Positions 34,040 to 42,097 of a DNA stretch of 64,000 nucleotides are shown in pieces. The position numbers were made by a program, and so were the translations under genes. Positions within the stretch are counted from its first letter, which is position 1. Every line of letters starts with the position of its first letter. The notes under the pieces were generated by a model. It had not been told where the DNA came from, did not search any database, and saw only the letters and a program-made list of their open reading frames with translations. This DNA comes from Acinetobacter gyllenbergii CIP 110306 = MTCC 11365 (GTDB lineage: Bacteria; Pseudomonadota; Gammaproteobacteria; Pseudomonadales; Moraxellaceae), in contig NZ_ATGG01000006.1 of NCBI RefSeq assembly GCF_000413855.1, positions 62,001-126,000 on the forward strand, written 5' to 3'.

Positions 34040-34921
34040 TTATTTGGCCTCTTTTTGCTGTCGCGCTTGTTGCGTGGTAAAGGTGCAGCCAATTGAGGCA
34101 ATGATAATGGTACCCAACGCTAACCATTGATTCCAAAGCAACATTTCACCAAGGAAAATAAAGCCTGAGAGAGCGGCAACTGCGGGTTCCAAGCTCATCA
34201 AGGTTCCAAAACTGAGTGGGGTTAAACTGCGTAGCGCAATCATTTCTAGGGTAAATGGTAGAGCACTGGCTAAAATTGCAAGCCCGATAAAATAATATAA
34301 ATTAGGCAGTTCAAAGACTCGATCAATCGCCCCTGAAAATAGGGCGAAAGGCAGTAGGCAGAGCATACCAATTGACATGCCTAAGCAAACGGTATGATTG
34401 CCAGAAATGCCCGAAGGCTTTTGCCCTGCAATAATATACAGCGCCCAACATGCACCCGCACTGACCGCAAAAAATACACCGACCATGTCGAGACCTTGCT
34501 GTGCCTGTTGCAAAGGAAACAGCAAGATTAAGCCTAAAATGGCACAGCCGACCCAAATAAAGTCGTATTTTTGTCGAGCATGATACAGTGCCACACTCAA
34601 GGGGCCGATAAATTCAAAGGCCACTGCCAAGCCTAAAGGTAAGCGTTCTAGTGATAAATAGAACAGCGCATTCATCCCTGCAAGCGCAACCCCATAGGTC
34701 ACAATGGCTTTCCAGCGTACCACTTTGAAGTTGATGGTCCAGATTTTAAAAATCAGCGCCAATATGATCGCACCAAAAAATAGGCGCATGGCGGAGACGG
34801 TCAATACAGGAAAGCTTTGAAACAGAATTTTGGCCAAAGAACCACTGCCTTGTACACACAACATGGCAATCATTAACAGCAATAAAGCATGCAGTGGTGT
34901 TTTCAGTACAGGGCTAGGCAT
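34040..34921 (-). CDS. EamA family (DMT superfamily) transporter, copy B
   Basis: A 293-residue paralogue of the neighbouring EamA transporter, with ten predicted helices and two EamA repeats (VQGSGSLAKILFQSFPVLTV; VGVFFAVSAGACWALYII). Blocks shared with copy A include YGVALAGMNALFYLSLERLP versus CYSAALGCMNILFYTSLGKLP. It is transcribed first of the pair. Inner-membrane export of amino acids or related metabolites is likely, from the family only. Confidence 0.85.
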   Translation of the reverse strand: MPSPVLKTPLHALLLLMIAMLCVQGSGSLAKILFQSFPVLTVSAMRLFFGAIILALIFKIWTINFKVVRWKAIVTYGVALAGMNALFYLSLERLPLGLAVAFEFIGPLSVALYHARQKYDFIWVGCAILGLILLFPLQQAQQGLDMVGVFFAVSAGACWALYIIAGQKPSGISGNHTVCLGMSIGMLCLLPFALFSGAIDRVFELPNLYYFIGLAILASALPFTLEMIALRSLTPLSFGTLMSLEPAVAALSGFIFLGEMLLWNQWLALGTIIIASIGCTFTTQQARQQKEAK

Positions 34922-34973
34922 CTTATTTTTTTAACATTCAGTATAATATTCACATAATAATTCAAATGCCCAT

Positions 34974-35004
34974 AAAAAAGCCACAGCATCAACTGTGGCT
35001 TTTT
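34974..35004 (-). terminator. Terminator of serA
   Basis: AAAAAGCCACAG / CTGTGGCTTTTT is a near-perfect 12-base stem with a 6-nt loop, 22 bp after the serA stop. It is symmetric enough to work on both strands. Confidence 0.88.
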
Positions 35005-35025
35005 CGACATTATTCTAAATATTGC

Positions 35026-36258
35026 TTAGAACAATACGCGAACGCGGATCGTGCCTTCAACGTGGTTCAAGGTATCAAGTGCTTCTTGAGATGCAGATGC
35101 GTCAACATCCATCACCAAGTAACCGATATCACCTTTGGTCATTAACGACTGACCAGAGATGTTGATGCCTTGTTCAGCGAACAATGTGTTGATTTTCGAT
35201 AACACACCCGGAACGTTTTTGTGGATGTGAAGCAAACGGTGCTGACCATCAGAAAGTGGTAATGCGATTTCTGGGAAGTTCACCGCAGAAAGGGTCATCC
35301 CTTTGTCTGAATAAGCAACGAATTTTTCAGCTACTTCTAAACCGATGTTTGCTTGCGCTTCCATGGTCGAACCACCCACGTGTGGGGTTAAGATCACGTT
35401 GTCTAAACCGCGAAGTGGAGATAGGAACTCTTCACCATTGGCTTTTGGTTCTTTCGGGAATACGTCAACCGCCGCACCAGCGATGTGGCCAGATTTGATC
35501 GCATCGGCTAAATCTTCGATGACCACACAGGTACCACGTGCTGCGTTCAAGAAGATTGAGCCTTTTTTCATTTTCGCGAATTGTTCTTTTTTGAAGAAGT
35601 TACGCGTAGACGGAACATCTGGAACGTGTAGCGTTACCACATCTGCCGTTTCTAAAAGTTCATCTAAAGAGCCCACTTGACGTGCATTACCCAATGGTAA
35701 TTTAGTCACAGCATCAAAATAGATGACTTTCATACCTAAGCTTTCTGCTAATACAGAAAGTTGTGAACCAATCGAGCCGTAACCGACGATACCTAGAGTC
35801 TTACCACGAGTTTCAAATGAACCCACCGCAGCTTTATTCCAACCGCCCGCATGGGTATCTTTCGACTTTTCAGGTACACGACGAAGCAACAAAATGGTTT
35901 CAGCAAGAACCAATTCTGCAACCGAACGTGTATTTGAATACGGTGCGTTGAATACAGGGATACCACGAGACATCGCCGCTTTTAAATCGACTTGGTTAGT
36001 ACCAATACAGAAGCAACCGACTGCGATCAGTTTGTTTGCAGCTGCAAAGATTTCTTCAGTCAATTGTGTACGGGAACGAATACCGATGAAGTGCGCGTCT
36101 TTAACTGCTTCTTTCAAAGCGTCGCCTTCAAGCGCAGTTTTGTGGTAGTCGATGTTGGTATAACCCGCTGCATTTAAGGTATCGATGGCATTTTGATGCA
36201 CACCTTCTAACAGAAGGAAACGGATTTTGTCTTTAGGTAGTGATAGATGTTGGCTCAT
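35026..36258 (-). CDS. serA: D-3-phosphoglycerate dehydrogenase
   Basis: A 410-residue SerA, the length of the E. coli enzyme, catalysing the first step of serine synthesis. The NAD Rossmann motif is LGIVGYGSIGSQL, the catalytic region NVILTPHVGGSTMEAQ, and the C-terminal ACT domain (HIHKNVPGVLSKIN, YLVMDVDAS) suggests serine feedback inhibition. The enzyme can also reduce 2-oxoglutarate to D-2-hydroxyglutarate, which fits the divergent neighbour annotated as the matching dehydrogenase. Confidence 0.96.
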   Translation of the reverse strand: MSQHLSLPKDKIRFLLLEGVHQNAIDTLNAAGYTNIDYHKTALEGDALKEAVKDAHFIGIRSRTQLTEEIFAAANKLIAVGCFCIGTNQVDLKAAMSRGIPVFNAPYSNTRSVAELVLAETILLLRRVPEKSKDTHAGGWNKAAVGSFETRGKTLGIVGYGSIGSQLSVLAESLGMKVIYFDAVTKLPLGNARQVGSLDELLETADVVTLHVPDVPSTRNFFKKEQFAKMKKGSIFLNAARGTCVVIEDLADAIKSGHIAGAAVDVFPKEPKANGEEFLSPLRGLDNVILTPHVGGSTMEAQANIGLEVAEKFVAYSDKGMTLSAVNFPEIALPLSDGQHRLLHIHKNVPGVLSKINTLFAEQGINISGQSLMTKGDIGYLVMDVDASASQEALDTLNHVEGTIRVRVLF

Positions 36259-36605
36259 TACGGCTCCGCTACAAAGGCCAAAATTTAGTTGCAGTACTAT
36301 AGCATAGAGCTTTGAGATATAAATATTTGGTTTAAAATTCCCACAGCAGAATTATTGATAATTTTTCAGTTGAAGCTGAATTTTATTGGTTATACACATT
36401 TTGTTATTACAGTATCTTTATCCTAAGCTTTATCCCGTGCCTGCTTCTATGTAAAATGCAGAGATCTGATAGTCAAATCTGAAAACATCAGGTTTGCGCT
36501 GTTCTGCCGAGTTTCTATATGTTGAATACTGCATTTTAAGATATTGAAAAATATTATGTTGTTATTCAAATGCTCTATCTTTACTTCTTGCTAGGCCTGT
36601 AAACG
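36259..36605. other. Shared promoter region of serA and the D-2-hydroxyglutarate dehydrogenase-like gene
   Basis: This 347-bp AT-rich gap separates two divergent genes and must hold both promoters. I see no clear operator, hairpin or small gene in it, and the rightward gene has no obvious ribosome site. Confidence 0.4.
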
Positions 36606-38015
36606 ATGAATGCTTCAGTCGCTTTAACACCTGAGTTATTGACCCAATTAACGGCAATTGTGGGTGAAAACCGAATTAAAACCGATGCCGACAGTTTGGA
36701 AAATTGGGGACGAGATCATACTAAACATTTTGATCCGAACCCATCAGTCATCGTTTTCCCTTCAAGCACTGAACAAGTTCAGGCCATTGTCAAACTTGCC
36801 AATCAATTTAATGTGGCGATTACCCCATCGGGTGGTCGTACTGGCCTTTCAGCGGGTGCAGTGGCTGCCAATGGTGAGATCGTAATTAGCTTTGACAAGA
36901 TGAACCAGATTCTTGAGTTCTTCCCCGCAGATCGTATGGTCCGTGTTCAAGCAGGTGTGGTGACTGAGCAATTACAGAATTATGCCGAACAACAGGGCAT
37001 GTATTATCCAGTAGATTTTGCTTCAGCAGGTTCAAGTCAGATTGGCGGTAACATCGGCACCAATGCGGGCGGGATTAAAGTGATCAAGTATGGTATGACT
37101 CGTAATTGGGTGCTTGGTCTGACGGTGGTGACGGGCAAAGGTGACGTACTGCGTTTAAACAAAGGCATGATTAAGAATGCGACGGGTTATTCGTTACAGC
37201 ATTTGTTTATTGGTGGTGAAGGGACATTGGGTCTCGTCACCGAAGCTGAAATTAAACTTGAGCGTCAGCCACAGAACCTACAAGTTTTGGTTCTAGGGGT
37301 GCCTGATTTTGATGCGGTAATGCCTGTACTGCATGCGTTCCAGAAAGATATCGACTTAACTGCATTTGAGTTCTTTGGTGAGCTTGCGATGCAAAAAGTA
37401 CTTGATCGTGGTCATGTACAACGCCCATTCGAAACGCAATGCCCATTCTATGTATTGCTTGAGTTTGAAGCACCGTATGAGCCGATTGTCGACAAGGCAA
37501 TGCAGATTTTTGAGCATTGTATGGAACAAGGTTGGGTGCTTGATGGTGTGATGAGCCAGAGCCTTGATCAAGTGGAAAGCTTATGGCGTTTACGCGAAGA
37601 TATTTCTGAATCAATCGCGCCGTTTATTCCATATAAAAACGACATTTCAGTATTAATTACCCATGTGCCTGCATTTATCCGTGAGATTGATGCCATTGTT
37701 CAAGATAATTATCCTGACTTTGAAATCTGTTGGTTTGGTCATATTGGTGACGGTAACTTGCACTTAAATATTCTCAAACCTGAAAATCTGACCAAAGATG
37801 AGTTTTTTGCCAAGTGTCAGGTGGTAAATAAATACGTGTTTGAGACCGTGAAAAAATATGATGGTTCGATCTCTGCCGAGCATGGTGTCGGTATGACTAA
37901 GAAGCCATATTTGGAATATTCACGTTCGCCTGAAGAAATTGAATATATGAAAGCATTGAAATTGGCGTTTGACCCGAATGGGATTATGAACCCAGGCAAA
38001 TTATTTGATCTTTAA
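36606..38015 (+). CDS. FAD-linked D-2-hydroxyglutarate dehydrogenase (GlcD/D2HGDH family)
   Basis: A 469-residue FAD-binding oxidoreductase of the vanillyl-alcohol oxidase type. The FAD domain shows ITPSGGRTGLSAGAV and SAGSSQIGGNIGTNAGGIKV; the C-terminal FAD-oxidase domain has the metal-binding GHIGDGNLHLNI and ends SAEHGVGMTKKPYL...PNGIMNPGKLFDL. These match D2HGDH-type enzymes, although D-lactate dehydrogenases of the same family are similar. The divergent pairing with serA favours D-2-hydroxyglutarate: in other bacteria this enzyme removes the D-2-HG made by SerA and helps drive serine synthesis. Confidence 0.82.
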   Translation: MNASVALTPELLTQLTAIVGENRIKTDADSLENWGRDHTKHFDPNPSVIVFPSSTEQVQAIVKLANQFNVAITPSGGRTGLSAGAVAANGEIVISFDKMNQILEFFPADRMVRVQAGVVTEQLQNYAEQQGMYYPVDFASAGSSQIGGNIGTNAGGIKVIKYGMTRNWVLGLTVVTGKGDVLRLNKGMIKNATGYSLQHLFIGGEGTLGLVTEAEIKLERQPQNLQVLVLGVPDFDAVMPVLHAFQKDIDLTAFEFFGELAMQKVLDRGHVQRPFETQCPFYVLLEFEAPYEPIVDKAMQIFEHCMEQGWVLDGVMSQSLDQVESLWRLREDISESIAPFIPYKNDISVLITHVPAFIREIDAIVQDNYPDFEICWFGHIGDGNLHLNILKPENLTKDEFFAKCQVVNKYVFETVKKYDGSISAEHGVGMTKKPYLEYSRSPEEIEYMKALKLAFDPNGIMNPGKLFDL

Positions 38016-38043
38016 TGCTTGATGAGATAAAAGAAGTTCTGTT

Positions 38044-38071
38044 AAAAGCGTATCGAAAGATACGCTTTTTT
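38044..38071 (+). terminator. Rho-independent terminator; left border of the accessory island
   Basis: An eleven-base perfect stem (AAAAGCGTATC / GATACGCTTTT) with a GAAA tetraloop and a T run. Composition becomes clearly more AT-rich just after it. The following 38072-38266 is AT-rich with no gene visible. Confidence 0.92.
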
Positions 38072-38266
38072 ATTTTCCGTAAATAAAAAATTAATGTTGT
38101 GCGTTTCTTCTTATAATACAAAATGTAAATATATAAACTTCATTTTCATTATTTGTTGACATTAAATGCCAATTATAAGTGTTATATATGATTTTTATTG
38201 AATAAATAAAAAGAAATAATGTATTTAGTATTCATTATTCAATTAAATAAGAATGAGGGTATATAA

Positions 38267-38689
38267 GTGAATCCTAAAAAACATTTTTCTGAAGATGAAG
38301 TATCCAATTTATCTATAGAGGAAATTCATGAACGTATTGCTGCTGAACAAGAGTTTATGAATAAACAGAAGCATAAAAAGTTCTTTGCTGCGACACATGG
38401 CTCTAAAACAAAAAATGGTGGATTAATTAGAGCGACGATGAACCAAAAAATTAAAGTACAAGGGCATCTTATTGCTGTTGTTGGTGATGAAGCCATTTAT
38501 AAGGATGGAACAACTTCTAAAATTATTTCGGGTGCTGGCGAAGCAGGGTCAATTGAAGGATATGACATTGCACTTGTTGGTAGCCGTTTAGAAAATGGTG
38601 ATGAAATCATTGAAAGCCTACAATCAGTATTTGAGTATCGTTTGTATGCTGATCAAGAAATCCCTCAAGGTTTTCTCAGTCATGACTAA
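38267..38689 (+). CDS. PAAR-like protein lacking most zinc ligands
   Basis: A 140-residue protein. Its middle (about residues 43-115) has the PAAR pattern: ATHGSKTKNGGLIRATMNQK, then VQGHLIAVVGDEAIY, then IEGYDIALVGSRLENGDEI. PAAR proteins cap the VgrG spike of the type VI secretion system. No Cys is present and few His, so the usual zinc site is probably missing. An acidic helical N-terminal segment of some 40 residues precedes the domain. The start is GTG 38267, with GAGGG eight bases upstream. It is the first gene of the island and lies 18 bp before a canonical PAAR gene; it might be an adaptor or a decayed spike. Confidence 0.65.
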   Translation: MNPKKHFSEDEVSNLSIEEIHERIAAEQEFMNKQKHKKFFAATHGSKTKNGGLIRATMNQKIKVQGHLIAVVGDEAIYKDGTTSKIISGAGEAGSIEGYDIALVGSRLENGDEIIESLQSVFEYRLYADQEIPQGFLSHD

Positions 38690-38707
38690 ATTTCTTAGGA
38701 GACAATC

Positions 38708-39265
38708 ATGGCTGTAGGCTTTGCAATTCATAACTCGATGACAAATCATGGTGGTATCATTCCTGCAACCCAAATGAGAACCTCTCAAATGGGTAACTTA
38801 TTTTTGGTAGCAGGGGATGGCCATTTTTGCCCTAAATGTAAATGTTGGTCAAAGATTATTAAAAGTCATGATCATATTATTCTTGATGGAAAAGCTGTTG
38901 CTTATGTCGGTGATCAGCTTACTTGTGGTGCTAAAATTTTACCGAAACAATCTCATGTTGTGGGGGAAAGTCAGGGGACTAACTGTTCTTCAATATCATC
39001 GTCACCTCTAACACCTTTGCAAGATTTTCTTGTAGGAACCCCATCTAAAGAAATCCATAAGATTCAGTTTAAAATTGTAGATGAGGAAACAGAGGAAGGA
39101 ATCTCTGAAATGCTATATGAGATCTATAGTAAAGATACTGGTAGTTTGCTCGTAAAAGGATATACAAATAAACAGGGAATGACGGCTCTTTATGAAAGTG
39201 AATACTCTCCAGAATCAGTTCAGTTAATCACTGTAGATCTATCAAAACCATTAGACGAGCTATAA
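38708..39265 (+). CDS. PAAR-domain protein with C-terminal extension
   Basis: A 185-residue protein with an N-terminal PAAR domain (residues 1-92): NHGGIIPATQMRTS, HFCPKCKCWSKII, LDGKAVAYVGDQLTCGAKIL. Cys and His residues suited to zinc binding are present. The C-terminal 80 residues (IHKIQFKIVDEETEEGISEMLYE...) read as a beta-sandwich of the kind often found on PAAR and VgrG proteins to load cargo. TTAGGAGA precedes the ATG. It lies 9 bp before the next gene, so the two are likely coexpressed, with the latter as candidate cargo. Confidence 0.78.
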   Translation: MAVGFAIHNSMTNHGGIIPATQMRTSQMGNLFLVAGDGHFCPKCKCWSKIIKSHDHIILDGKAVAYVGDQLTCGAKILPKQSHVVGESQGTNCSSISSSPLTPLQDFLVGTPSKEIHKIQFKIVDEETEEGISEMLYEIYSKDTGSLLVKGYTNKQGMTALYESEYSPESVQLITVDLSKPLDEL

Positions 39266-39274
39266 GGGATATAT

Positions 39275-39970
39275 ATGGGAAGTAGTAATCGAGTTAGTAG
39301 CAATGAAGGTCGATTAATTTTTCATTCAAACTATGATAAGACACCTATAAATTCCGAACCATCAAGTCGAATAAACCTAAAAGAAGATACCAATTTATGT
39401 AGAGCAGATGATGGATATTTGACTGTATGTAGTGGTTGGGAAAATTTAATAAAGGTAAGAAAAATAGTGCCTTATACTTTTTGTATTCCGCAGCATCTTT
39501 GGAATCATATCAAGAATAGACAGCCTTTCGAGTATGATATGGCTTTACGTTTTGGTCTAGAGTTTGATCTAAAGGAAATAGAAAAAAGTAATCCTGGATT
39601 AATTTACACAGAATACTTTCACACATTGATGTATTTACGTTTTTCTACGTATCTATATAAAATTTCTAGAGATAAAGCACTTATTGCTGCGACAGAACTT
39701 TTAAAAGATAGTTTTGATATCCGAGTCACAGCACACTATAAGAATCTAGAAGATATTATAAAGCTAACCCCAGCAGGATATGGTATTTTTGATAAAGCTA
39801 GATATACAGCTTTAGCTGCAGCAAATAGAGATAACAGAGGAACATTTATGATTGGGCATCGGCTCTATCAAATGGTTTTTAATAAAAAATGGAATAGACA
39901 AGCCTATGAACTGTGCCGAACAGAATATGGTTATCAAGTTCCAAAATCTGAAGAATATGAAAACTTTTAA
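39275..39970 (+). CDS. Unrecognised protein, candidate T6SS effector
   Basis: A 231-residue soluble protein that I do not recognise. There is no signal peptide or membrane helix. Visible features are a Cys-containing N-terminal part (NLCRADDGYLTVCSGWENL), a predicted helical middle (FHTLMYLRFSTYLYKISRD) and a C-terminal part with TPAGYGIFDKARYTALAAAN and GTFMIGHRLYQMVFNKKWNR. It lies 9 bp after a PAAR gene and 21 bp before a lipoprotein gene, the standard PAAR-effector-immunity order. That position is the only reason to suspect a toxin; the activity is unknown. Base composition is very AT-rich, as in the rest of the island. Confidence 0.55.
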   Translation: MGSSNRVSSNEGRLIFHSNYDKTPINSEPSSRINLKEDTNLCRADDGYLTVCSGWENLIKVRKIVPYTFCIPQHLWNHIKNRQPFEYDMALRFGLEFDLKEIEKSNPGLIYTEYFHTLMYLRFSTYLYKISRDKALIAATELLKDSFDIRVTAHYKNLEDIIKLTPAGYGIFDKARYTALAAANRDNRGTFMIGHRLYQMVFNKKWNRQAYELCRTEYGYQVPKSEEYENF

Positions 39971-39991
39971 GTTCAACAACTGGAATAATTA

Positions 39992-40495
39992 ATGAAACGT
40001 TTATGCATATCTTTTTTAATTTTTGCTCTTTTCGGATGTAGCCATGCAAATAATACAAACAAAGAAGACAGTGAAAAGCTTATTGGTGAAATTCTAAAAG
40101 CAAGATCAATAGCTATTAGTGATGATATTAATAAATCTAGAAAATTATATATTTCAGCTTATGAAAATGCTGATAAAAAATCAGTGATTAATAATGAACT
40201 ACTCATTTATGCTGTAAATAAAACTGACTCTTTGTTTGGCAGTTATGAGATGAATAATGAAAATTTTGAAAACGAAGTTAAAAACAATAAGGATATTGAT
40301 ATTGGAGGAATCGATGGGCTTTGTATTTTTAATAAGTTTTTTAAAAAATATTCTAATACAACCGATATGAAAAAATTTCCACAAAGTCTCCAAGAAGATA
40401 TGAATAAAGCTTTATCATTGCAGTCTATTTATCTTGAAAAACTCAGCGGAAGTAAGGATTATTTAGATCAATTAAAATGTTTAACATTAAAGTAA
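39992..40495 (+). CDS. Lipoprotein, putative immunity protein A
   Basis: A 167-residue lipoprotein with lipobox LFGC (Cys16), so probably periplasm-facing. The mature part is Lys/Glu-rich and helical. Besides the lipid Cys it has two others, Cys111 in GGIDGLCIFNKFFKKY and Cys163 in QLKCLTLK, close to the end. Two further lipoproteins in this island share this size and Cys spacing. It directly follows the candidate effector gene. Periplasmic immunity to that protein is my inference; no family is recognised. Confidence 0.6.
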   Translation: MKRLCISFLIFALFGCSHANNTNKEDSEKLIGEILKARSIAISDDINKSRKLYISAYENADKKSVINNELLIYAVNKTDSLFGSYEMNNENFENEVKNNKDIDIGGIDGLCIFNKFFKKYSNTTDMKKFPQSLQEDMNKALSLQSIYLEKLSGSKDYLDQLKCLTLK

Positions 40496-40510
40496 ACATG
40501 CAACCAATGA

Positions 40511-40789
40511 AGGGAAAAGTTTATTTCAGAGCTAGCAAAAAATAGTTTTACTGCTCGTATGGCAATTGCTAAAAAGAGTTTTGGTAAAGTTATAGATATA
40601 GCACTATCCAATGCCAGTAAACCAGTATTGGCAGCCAATGCTTTGGCTACCTTTACTAACAATGGACCATATGGAATCAACGAATACATGTATCAAAATG
40701 TCTTTGGTCGCCCATATGATAGAGCAACAGTATCTCAATATATTCAGAGTTACCTATACACACCACCTAAAAACCGCTTCTCACTATGA
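40511..40789 (+). pseudogene. Orphan effector C-terminal fragment
   Basis: The frame is open from 40511 (after a stop at 40508-40510) to the stop at 40787-40789 and encodes about 92 residues; the first ATG is at 40559 (76 residues). No ribosome site is evident at that ATG. The sequence (ELAKNSFTARMAIAKKSFGK ... NNGPYGINEYMYQNVFGRPY) reads like the end of a larger protein, with no start of its own. The stop overlaps the next lipoprotein's ATG (ATGA), as expected when an effector's 3' end was coupled to its immunity gene. It could also be a genuine small protein. Confidence 0.45.
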
Positions 40790-41274
40790 AAATTACTTTA
40801 CTACCAATATTGGTACTTTCCTGTATCTTTTTAACTTCATGTAAGGCATCGACAGATAAAGAAGATATTGATAATTATGTGAAAGTAGATTTAAAAAATT
40901 ATGCAACAGACAATTATAGATTGCTTATTGAAGCCAATAAAAACGTAAACACTGAGCCAGCATTGAAAAACTCCTTGTTTAACAATGCATATGTTAAGTT
41001 AGGAACAGCTCGAAGTCTTTTAAACGAACAGTACCCTGATTGGATTGATGGTTTGGAGAAAAATGGTTATGACTATGGAGATCTTAACACTGTGTGTTGG
41101 ATGACAGTATTCATGGAAAACTATGTAAACAATATTGAAGGGAAATACAAAAAAGACCTTAAAGATGAAACCTTAAATGATGTTCATAATCTTTATAATG
41201 AAAGACAAAAAATTATCAAACTGCGTGATAGTAAAGATAGGACTGCTAAGAATTTTGTAGAGGTTTGCGAGTGA
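40786..41274 (+). CDS. Lipoprotein, putative immunity protein B
   Basis: A 162-residue lipoprotein, lipobox LTSC (Cys19). The mature part is helical and charged with Cys104 (DLNTVCWMTVFMENY) and Cys161 (EVCE), matching the pattern in lipoproteins A and C. It overlaps the preceding fragment by four bases (ATGA), so translation is probably coupled. I infer an immunity gene brought in together with the 3' end of a cognate effector. No known family recognised. Confidence 0.6.
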   Translation: MKITLLPILVLSCIFLTSCKASTDKEDIDNYVKVDLKNYATDNYRLLIEANKNVNTEPALKNSLFNNAYVKLGTARSLLNEQYPDWIDGLEKNGYDYGDLNTVCWMTVFMENYVNNIEGKYKKDLKDETLNDVHNLYNERQKIIKLRDSKDRTAKNFVEVCE

Positions 41275-41325
41275 TTTTTAAATCACTTATTTACACCCTC
41301 AGATACTGATACAGGTTCAAGTAAT

Positions 41326-41793
41326 ATGTTAGCTGCTAAAAAAATTATACTCATATGTCTTTTATTACTTTCTAGTGGTTGTAGTAATAAAACACCTCCA
41401 AAAGAACAACTTGCATTGCAAATACCATTACCTCCTATTTTAATTGGTTTTGATAGTGTTGTTTATGCGAAAGCATTACAACAACAACCATCTGACTTAA
41501 CAAAAAGTATTTATGATTCCTCAATATCCAAAGCAATGTTTTTTAAAAGGCTTTTAAATGATTCTGGTGAAAATGATGACTTCGAAAAAGATATTGAGAT
41601 CACCCAAATTAATTCCCTATGTGTAATGGGGAAATTCTTACTTTCAGATAAATATAAAGATGCATTGAACTTAAAAGGGGATGTTTATACAGAATTCTAT
41701 GGTTGGCTTAGTAAAAAACAACAAAAATGGGAAAGTTTATTATCCCATCAAGATAAAAGAATATTTGATGTTCCTTGCTCAACTTTAAAGTAA
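41326..41793 (+). CDS. Lipoprotein, putative immunity protein C
   Basis: A 155-residue lipoprotein, lipobox SSGC (Cys19). Cys99 (QINSLCVMGKFLLSD) and Cys151 (FDVPCSTLK) repeat the spacing seen in A and B (52-57 residues apart). The frame is open for 17 codons upstream of the ATG (41275-41325, ending in Ser-Asn), which may be a residual effector tail; no good ribosome site is visible. It is probably an immunity paralogue whose effector is absent. Confidence 0.55.
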   Translation: MLAAKKIILICLLLLSSGCSNKTPPKEQLALQIPLPPILIGFDSVVYAKALQQQPSDLTKSIYDSSISKAMFFKRLLNDSGENDDFEKDIEITQINSLCVMGKFLLSDKYKDALNLKGDVYTEFYGWLSKKQQKWESLLSHQDKRIFDVPCSTLK

Positions 41794-41894
41794 ATTCTCT
41801 ATTTCCCCCAATTTTTCTTAACTTTGGGGCTACATCCCAAAACTCATGTCTCAATCTTGTTTAGGTTGGGGTTACTCTATTTCTAATTGGCTAT

Positions 41895-41930
41895 CTTTCA
41901 TTTGGACGAATTCTTTCATTTGGACGAATT
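41895..41930. repeat. Perfect 18-bp tandem duplication after immunity gene C
   Basis: Two adjacent identical copies (41895-41912 and 41913-41930) of CTTTCATTTGGACGAATT. A diverged relative (CCTTTATTTGGATGATATT) occurs near 42810, after the next gene, and both are preceded by TGTTTAGGTTGGG-type sequence (about 41857 and 42771). The same tail therefore follows two different genes of the island. Confidence 0.75.
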
Positions 41931-42007
41931 TTCCAATATTTAGAAGTTCCTAGTACGTTCTGCTGTGTCCGAGAAACTATCAGAGAGACTCCTATTGATA
42001 TTTGTAA

Positions 42008-42097
42008 AACTATGAATACAACACGGGTAGTAACGTAAGCAAATCACTAACTGCCAAAGTAACAGCAGGCCATACTATTTTTTGGAAAGCAGCATGA
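42008..42097 (+). pseudogene. Short 3' coding remnant before the secreted protein gene
   Basis: From 42008 a frame of 29 codons (YEYNTGSNVSKSLTAK, then VTAGHTIFWKAA) runs to a TGA that overlaps the ATG of the next gene (ATGA at 42094-42097). It has no start codon. The arrangement copies that at 40511-40789, so I take it as the last part of a lost effector gene. It is short enough that chance cannot be ruled out. Confidence 0.35.

Noticed and set aside
33129..34921. Tandem EamA genes as an anomaly
   Set aside because: Tandem duplication of DMT transporters is frequent and both copies look intact; noted only in the annotation.
41275..41325. Open 17-codon stretch upstream of lipoprotein C as a third effector tail
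   Set aside because: It runs straight into the lipoprotein frame and shows no ATGA overlap; could be simple 5' untranslated sequence.
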